Assembly: GCF_002846415.1 (NCBI RefSeq)
Contig: NZ_PJMX01000001.1
Span: 2,976,001-3,040,000, forward strand
Origin: Streptomyces sp. TLI_146
GTDB taxonomy: Bacteria > Actinomycetota > Actinomycetes > Streptomycetales > Streptomycetaceae
Reading direction: 5' to 3'
DNA: 64,000 nt
Made by a program: the position numbers and the translations under genes. The notes beneath the pieces were generated by a model that had not been told where the DNA came from, searched no databases, and saw only the letters and a program-made list of their open reading frames with translations. Every line of letters begins with the position of its first letter. Positions within the stretch are counted from its first letter, which is position 1. Positions 1 to 8,226 of the stretch are shown in pieces.

Positions 1-1037
1 GGGCCGTCCCAGGGCTCCATCATCGTGGAGTGGTACTGGTAGAAGGCGCGCCGGTCCGGGTCCATCGAGTCGTGGTTCTCCCACGCCTCGGGAACCATCA
101 TCAGGACGGAGTGCGGCAGCGAGCGGCCGCCGAGGTGGAGGAGTTCCAGCACCTCGTCGAAGGAGGCGGAGTCGGAGGCGTCCGGCGTGCAGACCGGGAA
201 GATCCGGTCCAGCGTCTCGCCCTTGAACAGGTCGCTGACGAGCTGCGACTCGCGGGCCACCATCCAGTTGCGGTTGCCCTTGACCGTGTTGATCTCGCCG
301 TTGTGCGCGACGAAGCGGTACGGGTGGGCGAGCGGCCAGGACGGGAAGGTGTTCGTCGAGAAGCGCGAGTGGACCAGCGCGACGGCGGTGGCGAACCGGC
401 GGTCGGAGAGGTCCGGGAAGAACGGCTCCAGCTGCCCGGTGGTGAGCATGCCCTTGTAGACGATCGTGCGGGCGGAGAGCGAGGGGAAGTACACCCCGGC
501 CTCGCGCTCGGCGCGCTTGCGCAGGACGAAGGCCTTGCGGTCGAGCGCGATGCCGGTGCTGGTCCCGTCGCCGACGAAGAGCTGCCGGAAGGCGGGCATG
601 GTGGCGCGGGCGCCGTTGCCGAGCAGCTCGGGCGTGACGGGCACCTCGCGCCAGCCGAGGACGTCCAGGCCCTCCTCGGCGGCGATGGCCTCGATCCGCG
701 CCACGGCCGAGGCGCTGTCCTCGACAGGCAGGAAGGCGATGCCGACGGCGTACGCACCGGCCTCGGGCAGCTCGAAGGAGGTGACCTCGCGCAGGAACGC
801 GTCCGGCACCTGGAGCAGGATGCCGGCGCCGTCACCGGAGTCCGGCTCGGAGCCGGTGGCACCCCGGTGTTCGAGATTGCGCAGTACGGTCAGCGCCTGC
901 TCGACCAGCTCATGGCTGGCCTCACCGGTCAGGGTGGCCACGAACCCGACACCGCAGGCGTCGTGTTCGTTACGGGGGTCGTACATCCCCTGCGGGGCAG
1001 GTCGACCGTCCATGGGCGACCAGGCGTCGGAACGCAT
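1..1037 (-). CDS. gltB: Glutamate synthase large subunit, N-terminal part (truncated by window edge)
   Basis: The first 345 codons of the large subunit of glutamate synthase, which moves the amide nitrogen of glutamine to 2-oxoglutarate. The ATG at 1037 has a GGGAG ribosome site about 7 bases upstream on the minus strand. The start of the class II glutamine amidotransferase domain is visible: DACGVGF places the presumed catalytic cysteine at residue 28, preceded by a propeptide-like stretch that would be removed to expose it. [11 protein letters not shown], typical of the GltB amidotransferase domain, follows further on. The FMN and Fe-S domains and the usual total of about 1500 residues lie outside the window. 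A GlnR-like element sits about 100 bases upstream. Confidence 0.96.
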   Translation of the reverse strand, partial: MRSDAWSPMDGRPAPQGMYDPRNEHDACGVGFVATLTGEASHELVEQALTVLRNLEHRGATGSEPDSGDGAGILLQVPDAFLREVTSFELPEAGAYAVGIAFLPVEDSASAVARIEAIAAEEGLDVLGWREVPVTPELLGNGARATMPAFRQLFVGDGTSTGIALDRKAFVLRKRAEREAGVYFPSLSARTIVYKGMLTTGQLEPFFPDLSDRRFATAVALVHSRFSTNTFPSWPLAHPYRFVAHNGEINTVKGNRNWMVARESQLVSDLFKGETLDRIFPVCTPDASDSASFDEVLELLHLGGRSLPHSVLMMVPEAWENHDSMDPDRRAFYQYHSTMMEPWDG

Positions 1038-1418
1038 CGGCTCTCCCGTCGTCGTCGTGGCATTGGGGCATCCCCTGTTCGAGCGAAGTCGAGGACTTGG
1101 GGACGCATAGCCGAGGGACGACGTTGGCCCTCTGCGAAATTTCGTGCAGGTTACATGATGGGACGGATCTCGGGAACCGGATAGTCCGTTCCAGCATGCG
1201 GACACTCGGGCGCTGATCGCCGTGCTTTCCGGGGCAGGCTTCATTGCCTGCGGCAGCGGAGTGTGTACGGCCTATGCCCGGTGGTCGAAGAGGCGAAACC
1301 GCCCAGTAACGATTAGTTATGTGGGGTCCTGCATACTCCCGCATCTTACGGGTGGCGGGGCGGTCCCGCGCAGGACGTAGGTCACATGGTGACCCCGGAC
1401 TCGTCCGGGCGCACGGCG
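1038..1418. other. Non-coding region upstream of gltB
   Basis: About 380 bases without a convincing gene. It must hold the gltB promoter. I see a GlnR-like box at 1139-1154, overlapping a 10-base palindrome CGAAATTTCG at 1135-1144. There is also a short hairpin GCAGGC/GCCTGC at 1234-1251. Open frames across the region have no ribosome site and no family resemblance. Confidence 0.5.
1139..1154 (-). promoter_or_regulatory. Possible GlnR-type binding element
   Basis: On the minus strand the sequence reads GTAAC-CTGCAC-GAAAT. This fits the Streptomyces GlnR pattern GTnAC-N6-GaAAC except for the last base. It lies about 100 bases upstream of the gltB start. Nitrogen control of gltB through GlnR would make sense but is inference; only one box pair is seen, whereas strong GlnR targets often have two. 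Confidence 0.35.
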
Positions 1419-1456
1419 AAGGCCCGCCCGGACGGGTGGACGTCGGGGCGGGCCTT
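1419..1456 (-). terminator. Hairpin terminator after the VIT-like gene
   Basis: Arms GGCCCGCCCG and CGGGGCGGGCC pair over about 10-11 base pairs around a short loop, ending in a TT tract on each side. It lies 37 bases past the stop codon of the minus-strand metal transporter gene. Confidence 0.6.
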
Positions 1457-1492
1457 TCGGGGCGAGAGGGGTCGGCGGGGCCGGGGCCGCGG

Positions 1493-2224
1493 TCAGCCCA
1501 CCGCCGTACCGAAGAGCGAGCCGAGGCCGAAGGTGAGGGCCGCGGCGGCGCCGCCGAGGGCCAGCTGGCGCACTCCGCTGAACCACCACGAGCGCGCGGT
1601 GACCTTGGCGACCACGGCGCCGCAGGCGAAGAGACCGATCAGCGCCAGCAGCACGGCGGGCCACAGGGCACTCGCGCCGAGCAGATACGGCAGTACGGGC
1701 AGGATCGCCCCCAGGGCGAACGAGCCGAACGACGAGACGGCGGCGACGGCGGGCGACGGCAGGTCGTCCGGGTCTATGCCGAGCTCCTCGCGGGCGTGGA
1801 TCTCCAGCGCCTGCTCGGGGTCGCGGGAGAGCTGCATGGCGACCTCGCGGGCGAGCGCGGGCTCGACGCCGCGCGACACGTACAGCTCGGCCAGCTCCTC
1901 CATCTCGTCCACCGGGTGCTTGCGCAACTGCTGGCGCTCGACGTCGAGTTCGGCCTCGACGAGCTCGCGCTGCGAGGCGACGGAGGTGTACTCACCGGCG
2001 GCCATCGAGAAGGCCCCGGCGGCGAGCCCGGCGAGCCCGGTGACGACGATGGTCTGCTGCGTCACGGAACCACCCGCGACGCCGGTCATCAGGGCCAGGT
2101 TGGAGACCAGCCCGTCCATCGCGCCGAAGACGGCGGGGCGCAGCCAGCCGCCGTTGACGTCCCGGTGCGTGTGATTGTCCCGGTGCGCCTCGTGCAGCGC
2201 GGCTTCGGTGTTGATGACGGACAC
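1493..2224 (-). CDS. VIT1/CCC1-family metal (Fe/Mn) transporter
   Basis: A 243-residue membrane protein of the VIT1/CCC1 family, which moves ferrous iron or manganese across membranes. The N-terminal half holds two hydrophobic segments (RPAVFGAMDGLVSNLALM and the AAGAFSMAAGEY region) typical of the family. A charged soluble stretch at about residues 85-155 (ELVEAELDVERQQL to AREELGID) corresponds to the metal-binding loop between TM2 and TM3. Three more hydrophobic segments follow (SFALGAILPVLPYLLG, LLALIGLFACGAVVAKV, LALGGAAAALTFGLGSL). The GTG start at 2224 has AAGGGGAGAG just upstream. It stands alone, divergent from the glycohydrolase operon. Substrate is inferred from family only; no clear iron box was found upstream. 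Confidence 0.88.
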   Translation of the reverse strand: MSVINTEAALHEAHRDNHTHRDVNGGWLRPAVFGAMDGLVSNLALMTGVAGGSVTQQTIVVTGLAGLAAGAFSMAAGEYTSVASQRELVEAELDVERQQLRKHPVDEMEELAELYVSRGVEPALAREVAMQLSRDPEQALEIHAREELGIDPDDLPSPAVAAVSSFGSFALGAILPVLPYLLGASALWPAVLLALIGLFACGAVVAKVTARSWWFSGVRQLALGGAAAALTFGLGSLFGTAVG

Positions 2225-2465
2225 AGCTCTCCCCTTGCGTTCAGCAGCGGGCGCTCGCGTCCCGCCCCCCTCTTCTCCGTCGAAATTACGCTCGATGTAA
2301 GCCCCGCGCTAGCAAGGCAGGCCGTACTTACCCAGGTCAGAGGGCTGTTGTGCTCATTCGTGGCCGCTCTTGCACACATGTGGCGGGAGGGTGACAGATG
2401 GACTCCTGGCTCGTTCGGCGTGGCAGAGATCAAGCGAAGGATCCGGCGACGTCGAAAGGCCTCCC

Positions 2466-3467
2466 ATGGAGTTGATCGCCAGCGGCCCCGGTACGGCCGA
2501 GGCCATCCGCGAGCGAGCCAGGGGCGCGCTGCTCGGCCTCGCCGTGGGGGACGCGCTCGGCGCCCCCGCCGAGAACATGAAACCGTCGGAGATCCGGCGC
2601 CGCTGGGGCCGTATCGAGGGCTTCGTCTCGGACGACCCGGCGGGCACGGACGACACGGAGTACGCCATCTTCTCCGGTCTGCTGCTCGCCCGGCACGGCT
2701 CGGCGCTCACGGTCACCCACGTCGAACACGCCTGGCACCACTGGATCGCGGACCGCGACGAGGGCCCGTTCCGGGGCGCGGGCTTCAGCGAGCGGGGCAC
2801 CCTGGAGAACCTCCGCCGGGGCCTGGCGGCGCCGATCTCGGCCCAGCACCGCCACGCCTGGAGCGACGGGCTCGCCATGAGGGCGGCGCCGTTCGGGGTG
2901 TTCGCGGCGGGCGCGCCGAAGGAGGCGGCGCGGCTGGTGGCGATCGACGGCTGCGTCAGCCACGAGGGCGAGGGCATCTACGGCGGCCAGGCCGTCGCGG
3001 CGGGCGTGGCGGCGGCGATGACGGGCGCGGGCCTCACCTCCGTGATCGCGGCGGCCCTGTCGGTGATCCCGATGGACTCCTGGACGGCGCGCTCGCTGCG
3101 CCGCGCGGTGGCGGTGGCCGACCAGGGCGAACGGGCGGTCCGCTCGGCGGTGGTGATCGGCGGCTACCCCTGGACGGACCTGGCCCCCGAAGCGGTCGCC
3201 CTGGCCTTCGGCGCCTTCGCCACGGCCCGGGGCGACTTCACGGCGTCGGTCCTGACGGCCGTGAACATGGGCCGCGACGCGGACACTACGGCGGCGGTGG
3301 CGGGCGCCCTGGCAGGCGCGTACGGCGGCGCCGCGTCGATCCCTCCCGCCTGGTCCTCCGCGATCGGCCCGGTCCGTGGCAGCTGCCTCCCCGAGATGCG
3401 CGGCTACCACGTCCTGGACATCGCGGACTTGCTGACGCCGGATCCCGAGGAAGGGGAGAGCGCGTGA
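2466..3467 (+). CDS. ADP-ribosylglycohydrolase-family protein, copy 1
   Basis: A 333-residue protein of the ADP-ribosylglycohydrolase fold (COG1397/PF03747). These enzymes use a paired Mg/Mn centre to cleave N- or O-glycosidic bonds to ribose. The landmarks are intact: GLAVGDALGAPAE near the N-terminus, the metal-binding TDDT at residues 61-64, and a second metal motif NMGRDADT with D271, D273 and T274, followed by AGALAGAYGG. The ATG at 2466 is preceded by GAAAGG; an in-frame ATG 32 codons upstream adds residues outside the family domain. The stop overlaps the start of copy 2. It is first in a seven-gene plus-strand run, and the true substrate is unknown. Confidence 0.9.
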   Translation: MELIASGPGTAEAIRERARGALLGLAVGDALGAPAENMKPSEIRRRWGRIEGFVSDDPAGTDDTEYAIFSGLLLARHGSALTVTHVEHAWHHWIADRDEGPFRGAGFSERGTLENLRRGLAAPISAQHRHAWSDGLAMRAAPFGVFAAGAPKEAARLVAIDGCVSHEGEGIYGGQAVAAGVAAAMTGAGLTSVIAAALSVIPMDSWTARSLRRAVAVADQGERAVRSAVVIGGYPWTDLAPEAVALAFGAFATARGDFTASVLTAVNMGRDADTTAAVAGALAGAYGGAASIPPAWSSAIGPVRGSCLPEMRGYHVLDIADLLTPDPEEGESA

Positions 3468-4683
3468 TGGGCGACGAGGTTTCAGCGGGGCGTACGGAGC
3501 TCCGAAGCGGGGTGCCGGGGCTGTCCCAGGCCGACCGGATCCAGGGCCTCCTGCCGACCCGGGCCGACCGCATCCAGGGCCTCCTGCTGGGTCTGGCCGC
3601 AGGGGACGCCGCCGGGTGGCCCGCCGCCCGGCACCGCGCCGCCCGGATGCCCGAGTGGACCCGGCGGCTCACCCGCGAGCTCGACACCTTCGCCGAGCAG
3701 AACGCCACCACCACCCTGCCGGTCCCCATCGCCCTCAACCAGCCCCCGAACCGCTGCGCCTGGGCCCGTCGGACGACGCCGAGTGGGCCGCGTTCGCCGC
3801 CGAGAGCGTGCTCACCGCCGCCGAGCCCCTGCTCGCCCACCTCACCCCGGCCCGACGCGTCCGCGCCGCCGTCGACCGCGCCTGGAACCTCCTCGCCGCC
3901 GAGGTGGCCGCGGCGGCCGAGCGCGCCCCCGAGGTCGAGTCCGCCGTGCTCCCGCTGCGCGCCCGCATCTCCGTACGCGCGGGCCTGGGCAACCTCGCCA
4001 CCGGCCTGCGCCCGCCCGCCACCGGCCACGACAACCCGCACTACTTCGACGACGCCGCCTGCGTACGCGCCGCCGTCCTCGCCGTGGTGCACCCCGGCGC
4101 GCCCCGGGAAGCCGCCGAACTGGCCGAGTTCGACGCCCGTTACACCCAGGACGGCGACGGTGTGCACGGCGCCCGCGCCGTCGCCGCGGCGGTCGCGGCC
4201 GCGCTCGGCGGGGCCGGAGTCGAGGACACCGTGGCGGCCGCCCTCGACGAACTCCCGCCCGACACCGAGATCGGCCGCAACGCCCAGCACGCCGTCAAGC
4301 TCGCGCACGACTTCGCCGGCGACACGGCGGGCGCGTTCGCCCTGGTCCCGCTCCTGGAGCACCAGATCGTGGACCACGTCTACAGCTACGGGATCGCCGC
4401 CGCCGAGACCGTCCCCGTCGCCCTCGCCCTGGCCACCGCCTCGCGCGGCACGGTCGCCGAGGCGGTCCCGGCCGCGGCCTGTCTGTCCCGGGTCGCGGAC
4501 TCGGCGCCCGCCCTCGCCGGGGCGCTCACCGGCGCGCTCGGCGGCGGCGCGGCCATCCCTGCCCCCTGGCTGGACGCCTGCCGCACCCTGTCCGGCTGCG
4601 CCCTGCCACGCCTGGCCGGCACCGACCTCGTGGAGCTCGCCGGGCTCCTCGCCGACACGCTGCGCCACCCGCCGGGCGGCTGA
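3467..4683 (+). pseudogene. ADP-ribosylglycohydrolase-family copy 2, frame broken by a frameshift
   Basis: The ATG at 3467 overlaps the TGA of copy 1. Family-like sequence (GLLLGLAAGDAAGWP) runs in that frame to about 3740, then continues in another frame (EPLRLGPSDDAEWAAF to the stop at 4681-4683). A C-run of five bases at 3743-3747 is the natural join: six C residues would restore one frame of about 406 codons. A real mutation or a sequencing error is possible; no proper slippery heptamer is present, so programmed frameshifting is unlikely. The catalytic landmarks are also decayed: TDDT reads SDDA, and the DxDT motif reads VADS. Even if intact, it may be a non-catalytic relative. Confidence 0.75.
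3530..3586 (+). repeat. In-frame 33-base tandem duplication in copy 2
   Basis: Two 24-base units, at 3530-3553 and 3563-3586, differ by one base and encode ADRIQGLL twice with an 11-codon period. Related proteins have this motif once, just before the GLAxGDA motif, so the leader looks duplicated. Confidence 0.8.
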
Positions 4684-4696
4684 GCTTTTCACCGCT

Positions 4697-4727
4697 TTTC
4701 GCGAAAGTGCCGCGAACCCCCGCGAAC
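4697..4727 (+). promoter_or_regulatory. Three phased CGCGAA motifs, candidate operator
   Basis: Hexamers CGCGAA occur at 4700-4705, 4711-4716 and 4721-4726, spaced 11 and 10 bases apart, one helical turn each. The first is part of a palindrome TTTCGCGAAA (4697-4706). They fill the only real gap (71 bases) inside the glycohydrolase run, directly upstream of copy 3, so an internal promoter or operator is plausible. No regulator gene is nearby. Confidence 0.4.
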
Positions 4728-4754
4728 TGACCGCCCAGGGTGGACAATTCCGGC

Positions 4755-5918
4755 ATGACGCTCACGACGTCGTACACGACGCTCACTCTTGAGGACCGCA
4801 TCACCGGCGCCCTGGTCGGCGCGGCCGTCGGGGACGCCCTCGGCGGCCCGGTCGAGGGCTACACCCCGGAGCAGATCGTGGAGCGGCACGGCGGCCGCGT
4901 CCACGGCATCGTCGGCCCCTGGCACGGCGACGACTGGCGTACGGCCCGGCCGATCGCCCCGTACCACAAGGGCGACGGCCACGTCACCGACGACACCTTG
5001 ATGACGCACGCGCTGATCCGGGTGTACGAGAAGGTCCGCGACCACCTGGACGCGTACGCGATCGCCGACCACCTGGTCCCCGACCTGATCGCGCACCCGC
5101 GCTGGATCCCGGAGCTCGAAGCCGAGGCGATCCCCCTCCAGCGGATCTTCCTCGCCGAGAAGTGGATCGTGGCCCGGCTGCACTACGGCCACGTCGACCC
5201 CCGCGAGGCGGGTAGCGGCAACATCGTCAACTGCGGCGCGGCGATGTACATGGCCCCGGTCGGCCTGGTCAACGCGGCCAATCCGGCGGCGGCGTACGCG
5301 GAGGCCCTGGAGGTGGCGGCCCCGCACCAGTCCTCGTACGGCCGGGAGGCGGCGGGCGTGTTCGCGGCGGCGGTGGCGGCGGCGTGCGCGCCGAACGCGA
5401 CGGCGGCGAGTGTCGTGGAAACGTGCCTGTCCCTGGCGAAGGACGGCACCCGTACGGCCATCGGGGCAGTGGCGGAAACGGCCTCCGCCCACACGGACTT
5501 CGAGTCGGCCCTGGCCCCACTCCGGGCGGCGATCGCCCCCTTCGACACGGTCGGCCCGGACTACCGCGCCCCGTCCCTGGGCGCCCGCCGCCCCTCCCGC
5601 CTGCACGCCATCGAGGAGCTCCCGATCGCCCTGGGCATGCTGTTGGTGGCCGACGGCGACTACCGCACGGCGGTGCTCGGCGCGGTGAACTACGGCCGGG
5701 ACTGCGACTCCATCGCCACCATGGCGGGCGCCCTCGCGGGCGCGCTCCGGGGCGAGGCCCCGATCCCCGCCACCTGGCCCAAACAGATCGCCGAGGCCAG
5801 CCGCCTGGACCTGCACGCCCCGGCGCGGGCCCTGACGGAGGTGACCCGCGAGGTGTACGAGAAGGACCGCGCCCGCCGGGCCGCCCACCACACGGCCTTC
5901 GAGGCGCTGACCCGGTGA
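4755..5918 (+). CDS. ADP-ribosylglycohydrolase-family protein, copy 3
   Basis: A 387-residue family member with both metal motifs present: VTDDTLMT (T78, D79, D80, T81) and NYGRDCDS (D316, D318, S319) followed by AGALAGALRG. Between TDDT and the middle of the protein is the stretch HYGHVDPREAGSGNIVNCG, found in some bacterial members with an aromatic-rich pocket. The ATG at 4755 is chosen because AGGGTGG lies 11 bases upstream; a GTG at 4740 would add five residues. Its stop overlaps the GTG of copy 4 by four bases, so the two are translationally coupled. Likely a glycoside hydrolase acting on a ribosyl compound; the substrate cannot be read from sequence. Confidence 0.9.
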   Translation: MTLTTSYTTLTLEDRITGALVGAAVGDALGGPVEGYTPEQIVERHGGRVHGIVGPWHGDDWRTARPIAPYHKGDGHVTDDTLMTHALIRVYEKVRDHLDAYAIADHLVPDLIAHPRWIPELEAEAIPLQRIFLAEKWIVARLHYGHVDPREAGSGNIVNCGAAMYMAPVGLVNAANPAAAYAEALEVAAPHQSSYGREAAGVFAAAVAAACAPNATAASVVETCLSLAKDGTRTAIGAVAETASAHTDFESALAPLRAAIAPFDTVGPDYRAPSLGARRPSRLHAIEELPIALGMLLVADGDYRTAVLGAVNYGRDCDSIATMAGALAGALRGEAPIPATWPKQIAEASRLDLHAPARALTEVTREVYEKDRARRAAHHTAFEALTR

Positions 5919-7324
5919 CCCCGCTGCGCGTGACCTGGGTCCAGCCGGAGGACCTGCTCACCCACGAACTCCGCCAGGCGGCGGAGGACGGCCGCGAGGC
6001 GGGCCGGATCGCGAGCCGCTGGAAGGCGGCGGGCGGCACCACGACCCCCGTCCCCGGGGGCGCGTCGATGCCCCCGGCACCCCCGGCCCTGCGTGCCCTG
6101 GCGATCCGCCTCCTGGACGAACTGGCGGAGCAGCCAAGCCGGTTGGCGCCCGGGGAACCCACAGACCTGGCGGCGATCAAAGCCGCCACACCGAGCTGGC
6201 CTGGCACAGAGTCTGAAGCCCCCCACCAGGGAAGGGGCGGGGCGGGGGACATCCCCCGCCTCCACGCCGCCTGGCTCGGCCGGGCCGCCGGCTGCCTGCT
6301 CGGCAAACCCGTCGAGAAGCTGCCCCTCCACGGCATCCGCGAAATCGCCCGCGCCACCGGCAACTGGCCGCTGCACACCTGGTTCACCGCCACCGGCCTC
6401 CCCGCCGACCTGGTCACCAGGTACCCCTGGAACCGCCGCTCCGCCCCCACCTCGCTGGCCGAGAACATCGACGGCATGCCCGAGGACGACGACCTCAACT
6501 ACCCCCTCCTCGGCCTGCTCCTCCTCCAGCGCCACGGCCGCCACTTCACCACCACGCAGGTCGCTCAGCTGTGGCTGGACGAGCTCCCGGCGGGCCGGAC
6601 GTTCACCGCCGAGCGCGTCGCGTACCGCAACCTCCTCGACGGGATCGAGCCGCCGCACACCGCCACCCACCGCAACCCGTTCCGCGAGTGGATCGGCGCC
6701 GCCATCCGCGCCGACGTCCACGGCTGGACCAACCCGGGCGACCCCGCGGCCGCCGCCGAGCAGGCGCACCGCGACGCCGTCCTCACCCATACCGCCAACG
6801 GCGTGTACGGCGCGATGTTCACGGCCGCGGCGATCTCCCTGGCCGCCACCGGCGCGTACGACGTACACGGCTGCCTGGCCGGCGGCCTCGCCGTGATCCC
6901 CCCGCGCTCCCGCCTCGCCGAGGCCGTACGCCTCGGCATCCGGCTCGCCCACGAAGAAAGCGACTTCGACACCGTCGTCGACCACCTCCACACCGCCCTC
7001 GGCGGCTACCACTGGGTGCACTCCGTCCCCAACGCCGCCCTGCTCGCCGCCGCCCTCACCCACGCCGACGGCGACTTCTCCGGCTCCATCTGCCGCGCGG
7101 TGTCCGGCGGCTGGGACACCGACTCCAACGGGGCCACCGCCGGTTCGCTCGCGGGACTCCTCGCCGGGCACCCGGAGGCGCTGCCCGCCCGCTGGACCGC
7201 ACCGCTCAAGAACCGCCTCGCCAGCACCGTCGCCGACTTCGACGGCACCGGTTTCGACACCCTCGCGCAACTGACCGCACGACTCACCCCACCCTTGATC
7301 CCCCAGGAGGTACGGAGCGCATGA
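5915..7324 (+). CDS. Large ADP-ribosylglycohydrolase-family protein, copy 4
   Basis: A 469-residue member with about 110 extra N-terminal residues before the core, which begins near RLHAAWLGRAAGCLLGKPVEKL. Its first metal motif is the variant PEDDDLNYP (P189, E190, D191-D193) in place of TDDT. The second is GGWDTDSNGATAGSLAG (D401, T402, D403, S404, N405). This subgroup differs clearly from copies 1 and 3, suggesting a different substrate or step. The N-terminal region includes a low-complexity stretch rich in Gly, Pro and Ala (TTTPVPGGASMPPAPPA). The GTG at 5915 overlaps the upstream stop, and the stop overlaps the kinase ATG (ATGA). Confidence 0.9.
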   Translation: MTPLRVTWVQPEDLLTHELRQAAEDGREAGRIASRWKAAGGTTTPVPGGASMPPAPPALRALAIRLLDELAEQPSRLAPGEPTDLAAIKAATPSWPGTESEAPHQGRGGAGDIPRLHAAWLGRAAGCLLGKPVEKLPLHGIREIARATGNWPLHTWFTATGLPADLVTRYPWNRRSAPTSLAENIDGMPEDDDLNYPLLGLLLLQRHGRHFTTTQVAQLWLDELPAGRTFTAERVAYRNLLDGIEPPHTATHRNPFREWIGAAIRADVHGWTNPGDPAAAAEQAHRDAVLTHTANGVYGAMFTAAAISLAATGAYDVHGCLAGGLAVIPPRSRLAEAVRLGIRLAHEESDFDTVVDHLHTALGGYHWVHSVPNAALLAAALTHADGDFSGSICRAVSGGWDTDSNGATAGSLAGLLAGHPEALPARWTAPLKNRLASTVADFDGTGFDTLAQLTARLTPPLIPQEVRSA

Positions 7325-8226
7325 CGCGCATCGCGGTGCTCGGCAGCACCAACATGGACCTGGTCGCCTACGTGAAGACCGCCCCGCGCCGCGGCGAGAC
7401 CGTCACCGGCCACGACTTCCGTACGATCCCGGGCGGCAAGGGCGCCAACCAGGCCGTCGCCGCGGCCCGCGCGGGCGCCGACGTCGCCCTCATCGGGGCC
7501 GTCGGCACGGACGAGTTCGGCGTACGGCTGCGGGCCGCGCTCGACGGTTCCGGCGTCGACACCGACCTCGTGCGCACCACCGAGGGACCGTCCGGCACGG
7601 CCCACATCGTGGTCGACGCGGACGGCGGCAACGCGATCGTCGTCATCCCCGGCGCCAACGCCTCCGTCACCCATCTCGGCCCCGGCGACGAGGCGCTGAT
7701 CGCGGGCGCCGAGTCGCTGCTGCTCCAGCTGGAGCTGCCGATGGACACGGTCGTCGAGGGCGCCGCGGCGGCCCGGCGCCACGGGGTGCGCACGGTCCTC
7801 ACCCCCTCCCCCGTCCAGCCGCTGCCGCCCGAACTCCTCGCCGCCACCGACCTGTTGGTGGCCAACGAGCACGAGGCCGCCGCGCTCACCGGCATCGACG
7901 ACCCCAAGGCGGCCGCCCGCGCCCTGCTCGAACTCGTCCCCGAGGTGGTGGTCACGCTCGGCGCCCGGGGCAGTCTGTACGCGGCACGCGGCCAGGACCC
8001 GGTCGCGGTCCCGGCCCCGGAGGTGACCGCGGTCGACACGACGGGCGCGGGCGACACGTTCGTCGGCGCGCTCGCCGTCGCCCTGGGCGAGGGCCGGGCG
8101 ATGCCCGAGGCGCTCGCCTGGGCGTCGGACGCCGCCGCGCTCTCGGTGCGGCGGCCCGGCGCGGTGGCCGCCATGCCGTACCGCAAGGAGATCGACGCGG
8201 CGGCCGCCGAGGGAACCGCCCGGTGA
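7321..8226 (+). CDS. rbsK: PfkB-family sugar kinase, ribokinase-like
   Basis: A 301-residue carbohydrate kinase that most resembles ribokinase (ribose plus ATP to ribose 5-phosphate). PfkB signature 1 is seen as PGGKGANQAVAAARAGADV from about residue 37. Signature 2 is DTTGAGDTFVGALA, with the catalytic aspartate D245 and its anion-hole glycines. An N-terminal GSTNMDLV matches the substrate-binding strand of ribokinases. It starts at the ATG of the ATGA overlap with glycohydrolase copy 4 and ends in a GTGA overlap with the CoA-transferase gene. No ribose transporter or RbsR-type regulator is present, so a ribosyl product of the neighbouring hydrolases is the likely substrate. Confidence 0.9.
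   Translation: MTRIAVLGSTNMDLVAYVKTAPRRGETVTGHDFRTIPGGKGANQAVAAARAGADVALIGAVGTDEFGVRLRAALDGSGVDTDLVRTTEGPSGTAHIVVDADGGNAIVVIPGANASVTHLGPGDEALIAGAESLLLQLELPMDTVVEGAAAARRHGVRTVLTPSPVQPLPPELLAATDLLVANEHEAAALTGIDDPKAAARALLELVPEVVVTLGARGSLYAARGQDPVAVPAPEVTAVDTTGAGDTFVGALAVALGEGRAMPEALAWASDAAALSVRRPGAVAAMPYRKEIDAAAAEGTAR

Noticed and set aside
2225..2465. Iron-box (DmdR/IdeR) site before the VIT-like gene
   Set aside because: No stretch fits the TTAGGTTAG-type palindrome.
3740..3760. Programmed -1 frameshift in glycohydrolase copy 2
   Set aside because: The sequence at the join is not a proper X-XXY-YYZ slippery heptamer and no stimulatory stem was recognised; a lost base in a C-run explains it better.
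1319..4792. A very long plus-strand open frame (over 1100 codons) across the VIT gene and two glycohydrolase genes
   Set aside because: It runs antisense to the VIT gene and out of frame with the glycohydrolase genes for most of its length, with Arg/Pro/Gly-rich shadow composition. Only the stretch from 3467 to about 3740 is real coding sequence.
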